Source of the DNA: Fen-1077 sp964462865
Lineage (GTDB): Bacteria; Chloroflexota; Dehalococcoidia; Dehalococcoidales; RBG-16-60-22
Direction: 5' to 3'
DNA length: 7,839 nucleotides
NCBI GenBank assembly: GCA_964462865.1
Contig: CAYWZO010000071.1
Location: 1 to 7,839 of the forward strand
The first letter of the stretch is position 1, and every line of letters starts with the position of its first letter. The translations under genes and the position numbers were made by a program. Positions 1-6,146 of the stretch are shown here, one piece after another. A model generated the notes under the pieces. That model did no database searches. It worked only from the letters and a program-made list of their open reading frames with translations, and was not told the origin of the DNA.

Positions 1-1544
1 TCACCAACGACGGCCAGAAAATGATGAATAACAACAGGTACCGGGTCACCCAAATCGACCATTCATATAACATAATCATCAGGAACAGTACGATAAAGGA
101 CGGTGGAAATAAAATCGGGACGGAATATGGCGGGGGTCTGGGATTCGAAGCAGGTGGCCACGATATTCTGGTGGAAAATAACCTCGTGTATAATCACGCA
201 GAATTTGGCATACAAGCCGGCGTCAGCAGCCAAAGCGAATGGGATTACGACATAACAATACGGGGCAATACCATCTACAATGAGGAAGGGTACTTCGATG
301 GTTGCGCAGGTATAAACGTCGGGTGGCATTCACACGACGTAACCGTCGAGGATAATACGGTCACTAATACTATGGTATTTCTCATCGGAACCGATGCCGA
401 TGTACATGATATTACCATCAGGAACAACCTGCTGTTTTATACTCTGGACAGCGGCTATGCCACTTTTACAGAAATACTCTCGAATTCCTACGGCGAAAGC
501 CATAATAATGCTGTTTATAACAATTCCATGTTCCACTCATCACGCACCGCCGGGGGCGATTTCGTCGCTATCAGGACAGAGGGCGACGTTCCGAATACAG
601 GGCATAAAATCTTCAACAACCTTTGTGTTTCTTATAACCCCGATGTTGCCTTTATAAACGACAGCAATCATGATGCCGACGACCCGAACGCACGCCCAAG
701 CGAATTCACGTCAGACTACAACCTGTTTTATACCGTGGGTACTCCGGGGCCGTTCGTATATAGAAACGTGAAATACAATACTATCGAGGAATGGAGGGAA
801 ACGAGCGGGCAGGATATGCATTCCCTCTACGCCAATCCCCTGCTAAAAGGTATCGAAAACTACGGTAACAACACCGCCTTTACCACCGCCGGTAATGAGC
901 TGATATCTAATCCGTCCTTTGCTGAAAACACCAATGGCTGGAACAGCTATTTCAATACCCAAGAAGGAGCATCGGGGAGTGCCAGCCGGACAACCAGCGC
1001 CGGGGAGTATGCCGCTTCACCCGGCGGGCTGAAAGTAACCTGCGATACAAACGGAAATAATGTATACGACATCCAACTATCTAATACCGTCGGTATGCCT
1101 ATAGAAAGCGATAAATGGTATCTCCTATCATTTAAGGCGAAGGCAAGCAGCCGGTTCATAATGCACGATATCGGTTTTGGACAGATGCAGCCACCGTATG
1201 CCGCATATTGCTCACGAAAATTGGGCGATAATCTCGTAATAACCACAGACTGGAAAACCTACCATGTGTTTATCTTAACCAATCAAGCCGCCAGCGATGC
1301 CAGAATAATCTGGTATCTCAGTAATTCGCTGCCCGAAGGAGGAACGTTCTACATAGATGATGTTTCATTTAAACTGGCTGGCGGGTTGAATATCGCCCTG
1401 CCGGATATAGAGGACTTTGTTACCCCGGGTAATTCCCCCTGTGTCGACGCGGGGGTGACACTCGCCGATGTTACCGACGATATCCTCGGCAACCACCGTC
1501 CCCAGGGAGCGGGCTACGATATCGGGGCGTATGAGTGCCAGTAA
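1..1544 (+). CDS. Right-handed beta-helix protein with an internal carbohydrate-binding-like domain (5' end outside window)
   Basis: Probably a secreted or surface protein that binds or cleaves polysaccharide; no catalytic residues can be assigned. The reading frame is open to the left edge (TNDGQK precedes the first Met, at base 21) and no ribosome binding site or signal peptide is seen there, so the N terminus lies outside the window. Counting from that Met, residues 1-220 carry repeated rungs of the type 'DITIRNN', 'DILVENN' and 'DVTVEDN', characteristic of parallel beta-helix (pectate-lyase-like or NosD-like) folds. Residues about 230-290 form a cap (DYNLFY ... SLYANPLL). Residues about 292-455 read as a CBM4/9-like beta-sandwich (starts NPSF..NTNGW, ends TFYIDDVSF). 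Residues 456-507 are the 'SPCVDAG ... RPQGAGYDIGAYE' tail common at the end of such helices. The fold call is firm; substrate and activity are unknown. No linked gene follows. Confidence 0.85.
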   Translation, partial: TNDGQKMMNNNRYRVTQIDHSYNIIIRNSTIKDGGNKIGTEYGGGLGFEAGGHDILVENNLVYNHAEFGIQAGVSSQSEWDYDITIRGNTIYNEEGYFDGCAGINVGWHSHDVTVEDNTVTNTMVFLIGTDADVHDITIRNNLLFYTLDSGYATFTEILSNSYGESHNNAVYNNSMFHSSRTAGGDFVAIRTEGDVPNTGHKIFNNLCVSYNPDVAFINDSNHDADDPNARPSEFTSDYNLFYTVGTPGPFVYRNVKYNTIEEWRETSGQDMHSLYANPLLKGIENYGNNTAFTTAGNELISNPSFAENTNGWNSYFNTQEGASGSASRTTSAGEYAASPGGLKVTCDTNGNNVYDIQLSNTVGMPIESDKWYLLSFKAKASSRFIMHDIGFGQMQPPYAAYCSRKLGDNLVITTDWKTYHVFILTNQAASDARIIWYLSNSLPEGGTFYIDDVSFKLAGGLNIALPDIEDFVTPGNSPCVDAGVTLADVTDDILGNHRPQGAGYDIGAYECQ

Positions 1545-1680
1545 GAGATGAAGTAAAAAGGTCTTTGATATTGTATAGACATTCATTCTGGCAAATTTCT
1601 TGTTGTTGGCAGCTTGGTGGTCTAACTGATGTGCACCACGGTGTGATTCATATCGGTCGCGATAACGCATCCTGCCTATA

Positions 1681-1726
1681 ACAATAGTGTAACAAAGAAG
1701 TAAATAGTGTAATGGATCACTATTGT
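1681..1726. repeat. Cluster of AATAGTG repeats (two direct, one inverted)
   Basis: AATAGTGTAA occurs at 1683-1692 and again at 1703-1712, exactly 20 bp apart. The inverted copy CACTATTGT at 1718-1726 pairs with ACAATAGTG at 1681-1689. A near two-turn spacing plus an inverted copy could mark protein-binding sites, or a stem of 9 bp with a 28-nt loop. No gene nearby explains it, and chance cannot be excluded. Confidence 0.4.
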
Positions 1727-2147
1727 CCAGATTGTTAAGCAAGAGCTCCCTAATTCTCAGTTATGAAGGTTTGATGCCTTTATATTAAATCAACTTATTG
1801 GTTCATTAAAAATTTAGCGACAAAACAAAAATCGTCCATCGTAGGAAAGGTGACAAAGCCCACTCCTAAAGCCTTGTGAAAACTCCGACATTTAAGCTTT
1901 ACGACGAAGAAAAAATGTTGTCGTTGCCCTGAGGACGGCGTGGTGGCAACAGCTTGACTGTCGCTATAACCTTGAACTGTTTCAAAGCCAGTTTGTCGTA
2001 TGCTCCGTAGCTGGCCTCTTTCATAATGTCGGCATGCTTACCCATAGCTATTTAGGCAGTGAAGGCCTCGGGCACCTAGCCCCCCGTTTTCATCCAATAC
2101 AGTGAAAGGTTTTATCAATAAGTTGTCAATAAACTGCTTAAAACTCA

Positions 2148-2227
2148 TTGGGACACAAAGGTATTTTACGCTTACCCCTGCTAGCACTTAAGTTCTATTT
2201 CAAACGTAAAGTGACCCTTTGGGACAC
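2148..2227. repeat. Direct repeat TTGGGACAC flanking an imperfect inverted repeat
   Basis: TTGGGACAC is found at 2148-2156 and 2219-2227 (offset 71 bp). Between the two copies, AAAGGTATTTTACG (2157-2170) and CGTAAAGTGACCCTTT (2205-2220) form an imperfect inverted repeat. The second copy lies 11 bp from the point where the tRNA-Arg sequence stops. The layout resembles the arms of a recombination site or the end of a small mobile element, but no family was recognised. Confidence 0.4.
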
Positions 2228-2238
2228 TCAACGCCAAA

Positions 2239-2276
2239 TCCGAAGACCGATGCTCTATCCGCTGAGCTACAGGCGC
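2239..2276 (-). pseudogene. tRNA-Arg 5' half, anticodon TCG (truncated tRNA gene)
   Basis: Read on the minus strand, positions 2276 to 2239 match tRNA positions 1-38: acceptor strand GCGCCTG, then TA, the D-arm GCTC-AGCGGATA-GAGC, and the anticodon arm strand TCGGT with loop CTTCGGA (anticodon TCG, reading CGA). Beyond this the sequence does not continue as a tRNA. The next five bases (TTTGG) pair poorly with TCGGT, no GGTTCRAATCC T-arm follows, and no strand complementary to the acceptor is present. No detached 3' half was found on the minus strand elsewhere in the window. It is therefore a broken gene, probably from recombination at the anticodon loop. A tRNA intron is less likely because no 3' exon is visible. 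Confidence 0.75.
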
Positions 2277-2331
2277 CCGAAGATACAATTTTCCTTGTCC
2301 CTGCCTGATATAGATTTTTTGCTAATACTTT

Positions 2332-2347
2332 AAGCATAATTATGCTT
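2332..2347. promoter_or_regulatory. Perfect 16-bp palindrome AAGCATAATTATGCTT
   Basis: The sequence is identical on both strands over 16 bp, typical in size of an operator for a dimeric regulator. It lies upstream of the broken tRNA-Arg (minus strand) and well upstream of the radical SAM promoter (plus strand). No regulator gene is in the window, so its use is unknown. Confidence 0.35.
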
Positions 2348-2468
2348 TATCTATATAACTTCGTCAAACCGCCTAACTGCGGCCTCTTGTCTTACTGGTA
2401 TTGAATTACTGTAGATACCAAGAGTGAGTTGTATCATGGAATGACATGATGATGAGCCTTTCCGATAC

Positions 2469-2497
2469 TTGACAGCACAAAGACATGGCTATAGACT
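2469..2497 (+). promoter_or_regulatory. Candidate sigma-70-type promoter of the radical SAM gene
   Basis: A perfect -35 hexamer TTGACA (2469-2474) is followed after 17 bp by TAGACT (2492-2497), or after 15 bp by TATAGA (2490-2495). Either would give a leader of roughly 130 nt before the start codon at 2637. The -35 box is strong; the -10 is only moderate. Confidence 0.5.
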
Positions 2498-2636
2498 GTG
2501 GAAATGAAAACCCTCACCGGGAGGTTCCATCCTTATGAAGTACCAGACCCCGACATCTGCCTGATAAATCATTTCCCGATTATTTACACTATCACCTCCA
2601 TGTCAGGAATGCTTACTAAAACCGCGGGAGGTATAT

Positions 2637-4097
2637 ATGGACGTACTGCTTATTGAGCTCCCTCTATTTACGTTAATGAACCTGAACACCCGGCGTGCTT
2701 ATAGTATCGGATTAACAAGTCTGGCGGCCTATCTCCGTGAAGCAGGAATCGATGCTGCAATACTCTCGGCAGACACATTAGCGCCGGTATCTTCCGGTAA
2801 GTTCTTAATGTCTTCGGTACCCGAATGGTTAAAAAGAAATACTAAAGAACAGACGCTGGCAAGGAAGATCTCGGAAGAAAATACCAATAATAAAGACTTC
2901 ATTGTCTGGAGGCTCCTCGCCGAAAAGGTACGCCGCCTAATGCCGCTGGCTGTCGGGATACCATATTTTTCACCGCTTAAGACTGTCACTGATAGGATTG
3001 CCACTGTAATTAAGGAGGTAAATCCGGATATTAAAGTAATTGCCGGTGCGTTTCATAGTACGTTTTGCCCTGAAGAAGTAATCCGGGACCCTAATGTTGA
3101 CTTTGTCGTCAGGGGTGAGGGTGAAGTCCCCCTGTTATCTCTCATCATGGAAATCAAACAGCCTAATCCTAAATGGGAAAGAGTACCAGGAATTCATTAC
3201 CGGGATGGTGACGGACAGATAAAAAGTAATCCCTCTGTAGCCCTTATCGAGAATCTGGACCAATTGCCGTTCCCTGCCAGGGACCTGGTGCTTGATTGTG
3301 ATTATAATCAGTTTTCCAACCACAGTCTGATTACTAACCGCGGGTGTCCGTATAAATGTACATTTTGCGGTGATAAAAGGCTCTGGGGTGGGATAGTGCG
3401 CAGGCGTAGCGTGCCAAACGTTATTGAAGAAATTAAACTTTTGAAAAACACCTATCCAATCAACTACTTTGATATTGTTGACGGAACCTTTACTTACGAT
3501 AGGGAGTATTTACGGTTGTTCTGTCAGGCTATGATAGATAATGAATTTGACGTCAGGTGGGGTTGTACGGCGCGCTATGACAATCTGGATAAAGAGCTAC
3601 TGGCCCTGATGAAAAAGGCAGGCTGTTATGGCTTGTATGTCGGCCTGGAATCAGGGAGTAACAGAATGCTGGAATATATGATGAAGAAAGAAACTGTAGA
3701 ACGCAGTTTGGAAGTGAGTAAAATGATATATGATAGTGGTATTATACAGGTTACTTCCGTACTTCTGGGAATGCCGGACGAAGATAAAGAAGACATTGAA
3801 AAAACACTGGAAGTGATGAGACACTATAAAACCGATTTTTTTGATGTAAATAACTATGTACCACTCCCCGGTACTCCCCATTGGGATGCTCTGAGTGAAG
3901 AAGAAAGGCAGGCTATCGACTGGCGAAAAATAGGATTTAAATCTGCTGATAGTTACTTTTCAAAACGACTGACGAAAGAAGAACTCCAGTCTTACCAGGA
4001 TGAGGCAAATGAGATTGCGGAAAGTTTACGTAAAAGAAGTCTTATTCGTCTTACAGTCAAGAAAGCGGCTAATTCCGTAGCCAGGGTGTTTAGATAA
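2637..4097 (+). CDS. B12-binding-type radical SAM protein
   Basis: A radical SAM enzyme of the type with an N-terminal cobalamin-binding-like domain. Residues 1-190 resemble that Rossmann-like domain (start MDVLLIELPL, then GLTSLAAYLREAGI, and later GAFHSTFCPEEV and DFVVRGEGEVPLL); the DxHxxG cobalamin motif is absent, as is common in this group. The radical SAM core begins at TNRGCPYKCTFCG, where C237, C241 and C244 form the CxxxCxxC motif for the 4Fe-4S cluster that cleaves S-adenosylmethionine. GLYVGLESGSNRML and LLGMPDE are further core signatures. Residues about 440-486 are a basic, helical C-terminal tail. Length (486 aa) is normal. The ATG at 2637 follows GGGAGG (2626-2631) with 5 nt spacing. 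Members methylate or rearrange many substrates; none can be inferred, as the gene stands alone with no pathway partners. Confidence 0.9.
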   Translation: MDVLLIELPLFTLMNLNTRRAYSIGLTSLAAYLREAGIDAAILSADTLAPVSSGKFLMSSVPEWLKRNTKEQTLARKISEENTNNKDFIVWRLLAEKVRRLMPLAVGIPYFSPLKTVTDRIATVIKEVNPDIKVIAGAFHSTFCPEEVIRDPNVDFVVRGEGEVPLLSLIMEIKQPNPKWERVPGIHYRDGDGQIKSNPSVALIENLDQLPFPARDLVLDCDYNQFSNHSLITNRGCPYKCTFCGDKRLWGGIVRRRSVPNVIEEIKLLKNTYPINYFDIVDGTFTYDREYLRLFCQAMIDNEFDVRWGCTARYDNLDKELLALMKKAGCYGLYVGLESGSNRMLEYMMKKETVERSLEVSKMIYDSGIIQVTSVLLGMPDEDKEDIEKTLEVMRHYKTDFFDVNNYVPLPGTPHWDALSEEERQAIDWRKIGFKSADSYFSKRLTKEELQSYQDEANEIAESLRKRSLIRLTVKKAANSVARVFR

Positions 4098-4275
4098 TCA
4101 ATATGGATAACATAGACCGATGCTTTCGTGAAGCCGGGTCCGGGCTTCCCCGCCAGTGAAGTCACTGTAATCCTTAGAGAGACTCCTAAAAGCTGCCGGG
4201 CACAGGGCGTTGAGCTCTGCGCCGACTTAGAGATTCCGCCCGGGTCATGATATGGGAGTGTTTTGACAGGGGAAC

Positions 4276-4353
4276 TGGGGTGAGTGGAGGGATTTGAACC
4301 CTCGATCTTCAGGGCCACAACCTGACGCCTTAGACCACTGGGCTACACTCACC
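4276..4353 (-). tRNA. tRNA-His, anticodon GTG
   Basis: A complete cloverleaf reads on the minus strand. The acceptor strands GTGAGTG (4352-4346) and CACTCAC (4286-4280) pair fully. The D-stem starts GCCC. The anticodon stem TCAGG/CCTGA encloses loop TTGTGGC with anticodon GTG. The T-arm is GAGGG-TTCAAAT-CCCTC. The extra 5' G at 4353, opposite C at 4279, is the G(-1) that identifies histidine tRNAs. The CCA end is encoded (4278-4276). It lies just downstream of the Smr gene on the same strand and has its own promoter. Confidence 0.97.
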
Positions 4354-4368
4354 GCGCCGCACGATACA

Positions 4369-4398
4369 ATTATAACGAAAAAACAGGCTTCGCTTCAA
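4369..4398 (-). promoter_or_regulatory. Promoter of tRNA-His
   Basis: On the minus strand, TTGAAG (4398-4393) and a perfect TATAAT (4374-4369) are separated by 18 bp. The -10 box lies 15 nt upstream of the mature tRNA 5' end, leaving a short leader for RNase P to remove. The -35 box sits in the loop of the Smr-gene terminator, so the two signals overlap. Confidence 0.7.
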
Positions 4399-4414
4399 TG
4401 GTCTGCCTATTTTT
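4378..4414 (-). terminator. Rho-independent terminator of the Smr gene
   Basis: On the minus strand AAAAATAGGC (4414-4405) pairs with GCCTGTTTTT (4388-4379), ten pairs including one G-U. The 3' arm ends in a run of six T. The 5' arm overlaps the TAG stop codon at 4409-4407. The 16-nt loop is long and the stem only moderately GC-rich, so termination may be partial, which would leave read-through into tRNA-His possible. Confidence 0.6.
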
Positions 4415-4685
4415 CGGTGAACTCGACCACGGTAACACCTTCGCCGCCTTCGTCCCGGCCGCCGGCGCGGTAAGACTTCACCAGGGGGTGTTTTTTAAGC
4501 TCCCGCCGTACCTCTTCTCTCAACGTGCCCGTACCTTTGCCGTGAATTATCCTGACCTGTTTCAGACCGGAGACAAATGTGTCGTGCAGGAACTGGTGCA
4601 CTCTGGGCAGGGCTTCGTCCACGGTGAGGTGGCGGAGGCGCAGTTCGCCGGGCGAAGGTGGTGCGAAATAATCTTTCTGACTCAC
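4407..4685 (-). CDS. Stand-alone Smr-domain protein
   Basis: A small (92 aa) protein made almost only of the Smr domain, known from the C terminus of MutS2, where it binds and nicks DNA or cleaves RNA. From the chosen start, residues 15-26 (LRLRHLTVDEAL) correspond to the family's LDLRG..EEA strand and helix; residues 48-56 are the signature HGKGTGTLR; the end (GGRDEGGEGVTVVEF) matches the usual Gly-rich C terminus. The GTG at 4685 is preferred: it lies 7 nt past the fabF stop, with AGGAAG (4704-4699) upstream at a rather long 13-nt spacing. An in-frame ATG at 4739 would overlap fabF by 47 nt and add a cysteine-rich stretch unlike the family. The tight spacing suggests co-transcription with fabF. 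Cellular role unknown. Confidence 0.85.
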   Translation of the reverse strand: MSQKDYFAPPSPGELRLRHLTVDEALPRVHQFLHDTFVSGLKQVRIIHGKGTGTLREEVRRELKKHPLVKSYRAGGRDEGGEGVTVVEFTEK

Positions 4686-4692
4686 GGTATCG

Positions 4693-5967
4693 CTAATACT
4701 TCCTGAACACCAGCACCGAGTTGTGCCCGCCGAAGCCAAAGGAGTTGGAAACAGCTGTTTTAACCTCCGCTTTCCGGGCCTGGTTGGGCACGTAGTCCAG
4801 GTCGCATTCGGGGTCGGGATGGGTGAGGTTTATCGTCGGCGGCAGGACGCCGTGCTGCATGGCCAGGACGGTTATCACCGCCTCGATGCTCCCCGCCGCC
4901 CCCAGCAGGTGCCCTATCATGGACTTACTGGCGGAGATGGGTATCTTTCTCGCGTGCTTCCCGAAAACGGTCTTGATGACATTGGTCTCCGTGCGGTCGT
5001 TGAGCACCGTGGCCGTACCATGCGCATTGATGTAGTCGACTGCTCCCGGGCTGACGCCGCCCCTTTCCAGGGCCAGCTTGACTGCCCTGATGGCGCTGGC
5101 ACCGTCCGGTGAAGGCTGGGTAAGGTGGAAAGCGTCGCTGGTGGCGCCGTAGCCTACCAGCTCGGCGATGATGGGTGCGCTGCGTTCCAGGGCGTGGGTC
5201 TCTTCTTCCAGTATCATTATCGCTGCGCCCTCGCCCATCACGAAGCCGTTCCTTTTCGCGTCGAAGGGGCGGCAGGCCTCTTTCGGGTTTTCGTTTCTGG
5301 CGGCCAGCGCCCTGATGTTGCTGAAAGCCGCAATCACGATGGGCATCAGGGGGGCTTCCGTGCCGCCGGCGATCATCACTCTGGCATTGCCGAGACGGAT
5401 GGTATCGAAGGCCTGCCCGATGGCGTCCGAACCGCTGGAGCAGGCCGCCGAAGGCGCGTAGTTGGGTCCCATCGCGCCGGTCAGCAGGGAGATCTGCACC
5501 GAAGCGGCGTCCCCGGTCATGGTGGGGGCGAGGATGGGGCTGACCCGGCCCGGGCCTTTTGCCATCAGCACCTGCCACTCGCCGGAGATGGAGAGCAGGC
5601 CGCAGACGCTGTTGCCGATGATGACGCCGGAGTCCGGGGCGACATCGGGACTGATTTTTAGCCGAGCTGATTCCATCGCCTGGAAGGTGGCGGCGACGGC
5701 GAACTGGGTGAAGCGGTCCATCCGCTGCGCCTGCTTGCGGCTGACGTACTGGCTGGCGTCGAAGCCCCTGATTTCGGCGGCTATCCTGACATCGAAATTG
5801 GTGGTATCGAAGCTGGTGATAAAGTCGACCCCTGATTTACCCGCGATCAGGGATGCCCACATCTCGGCGGTATTGAGGCCTACCGGGCTGACCGCTCCCA
5901 GGCCGGTAACCACCACCCTGGGAAACTGCCGGTGCCTGTTCGAGTTCATGAGCGGGTTTTTATTCAT
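4693..5967 (-). CDS. fabF: 3-oxoacyl-[acyl-carrier-protein] synthase II
   Basis: Condenses malonyl-ACP with a growing acyl-ACP in cytoplasmic type II fatty-acid synthesis. From the chosen start, residues 17-27 are the conserved opening VVVTGLGAVSP. The nucleophile is C176 (AACSSGSDAIG), and the two histidines are H316 (NAHGTAT) and H353 (SKSMIGHLLGAAG), giving the complete Cys-His-His triad of elongating KAS enzymes. The GFGGHN motif is at the C terminus. Length (424 aa) is normal. The start is uncertain: ATGs lie at 6030, 6000, 5967 and 5949, none with a good Shine-Dalgarno. The promoter at 6001-6030 excludes 6030 and makes 6000 unlikely; 5967 and 5949 both fit. No acpP or other fab gene is adjacent; the Smr gene follows after 7 nt. 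A FabB-like or polyketide synthase role is less likely. Confidence 0.95.
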   Translation of the reverse strand: MNKNPLMNSNRHRQFPRVVVTGLGAVSPVGLNTAEMWASLIAGKSGVDFITSFDTTNFDVRIAAEIRGFDASQYVSRKQAQRMDRFTQFAVAATFQAMESARLKISPDVAPDSGVIIGNSVCGLLSISGEWQVLMAKGPGRVSPILAPTMTGDAASVQISLLTGAMGPNYAPSAACSSGSDAIGQAFDTIRLGNARVMIAGGTEAPLMPIVIAAFSNIRALAARNENPKEACRPFDAKRNGFVMGEGAAIMILEEETHALERSAPIIAELVGYGATSDAFHLTQPSPDGASAIRAVKLALERGGVSPGAVDYINAHGTATVLNDRTETNVIKTVFGKHARKIPISASKSMIGHLLGAAGSIEAVITVLAMQHGVLPPTINLTHPDPECDLDYVPNQARKAEVKTAVSNSFGFGGHNSVLVFRKY

Positions 5968-6000
5968 TATGTAGGTGCTGTGTTGTTTAATATTAGTCAT

Positions 6001-6030
6001 AGTATAGCAGTTTAATAGGTCGGGGCACAA
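6001..6030 (-). promoter_or_regulatory. Promoter of fabF
   Basis: On the minus strand TTGTGC (6030-6025) and TATACT (6006-6001) are separated by 18 bp. Transcription would begin near 5994. That leaves a leader of about 27 nt to the ATG at 5967 and removes the more upstream ATGs from the message. Confidence 0.6.
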
Positions 6031-6090
6031 CGGTTTTTCTACGTTGAATGACGTACTACGATATTTTTTGGCCGGAATATTATTAATTTA

Positions 6091-6103
6091 GAACTTGTGT
6101 TTC
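6091..6103. promoter_or_regulatory. Candidate LexA (SOS) box upstream of uvrA
   Basis: GAACTTGTGTTTC matches 12 of 13 positions of the Gram-positive LexA/DinR consensus GAACRNRYGTTYC; the only deviation is T at the first R. It overlaps the -35 hexamer of the uvrA promoter (6095-6100), where a bound repressor would block RNA polymerase. uvrA is a classic SOS gene, which makes the match more credible than its sequence alone. Whether this organism's LexA recognises that motif cannot be judged here. Confidence 0.55.
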
Positions 6104-6124
6104 AATTGTTCAGCGTGGTAAAAT
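6095..6124 (+). promoter_or_regulatory. Promoter of uvrA
   Basis: TTGTGT (6095-6100) and TAAAAT (6119-6124) are separated by 18 bp, with AT-rich DNA just upstream (6061-6090). Transcription would start near 6131. That puts the in-frame ATG at 6126 outside the message and leaves the ribosome binding site GGGGGTG (6132-6138) at the very 5' end. Confidence 0.55.
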
Positions 6125-6146
6125 AATGTCCGGGGGTGTTTTCATC

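Larger units (their letters stand above)
1545..2238. other. Gene-poor stretch with short repeats, possible decayed DNA
   Basis: I see no convincing gene in this stretch. It holds AATAGTG repeats (1681-1726), a direct repeat TTGGGACAC (2148-2156 and 2219-2227), and a 10-bp inverted pair (CAACTTATTG at 1791-1800, CAATAAGTTG at 2116-2125) that may be chance in AT-rich DNA. On the minus strand a frame from an ATG at 2148 runs to 1795 with one internal stop (2038-2040). It lacks a Shine-Dalgarno sequence and matches no family I know. No transposase or integrase motif was recognised. The stretch ends at a broken tRNA gene, which supports reading it as rearranged DNA. Confidence 0.4.
2277..2636. other. 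Intergenic region upstream of the radical SAM gene
   Basis: No gene is seen here. The stretch holds a perfect 16-bp palindrome (2332-2347), a small hairpin CCGC/GCGG (2369-2382), an inverted pair TGGTAT/ATACCA (2396-2401 and 2415-2420), a candidate plus-strand promoter (2469-2497), a short hairpin around 2509-2526 and the ribosome binding site of the radical SAM gene (2626-2631). I looked for a cobalamin-riboswitch B12 box because the downstream protein is of the B12-binding type, and saw none. Confidence 0.5.

Noticed and set aside
141..155. GGATTCGAAG as a possible detached T-arm of the broken tRNA-Arg
   Set aside because: It lies in frame within the beta-helix gene (encoding GFEAGG), and the surrounding bases do not form a T-stem or acceptor.
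1899..2045. Minus-strand 48-codon frame starting MGKHADIM
   Set aside because: No Shine-Dalgarno sequence, overlaps another weak frame, and no family recognised. Too short to support as a gene.
1791..2125. 10-bp inverted repeat CAACTTATTG / CAATAAGTTG as ends of an insertion sequence
   Set aside because: A single short AT-rich match with no extension, no transposase and no target duplication; chance is a sufficient explanation.
2148..2333. Plus-strand reading frame of 61 codons across the tRNA-Arg fragment
   Set aside because: It runs antisense through the tRNA half and the repeats, has no ribosome binding site and resembles no protein; it is a chance open frame.
2498..2636. Cobalamin riboswitch in the leader of the radical SAM gene
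   Set aside because: The leader is too short for the usual fold and lacks a recognisable B12 box.
4130..4148. Hairpin GAAGCC/GGCTTC downstream of the radical SAM gene as a terminator
   Set aside because: A 6-bp stem with no following T-run on the plus strand; not enough to call a terminator.
4925..5661. Long open frames on both strands within fabF
   Set aside because: They come from the high GC content of fabF; their translations are rich in Arg, Gly and Pro and lack domain motifs, while fabF itself has all its catalytic residues.
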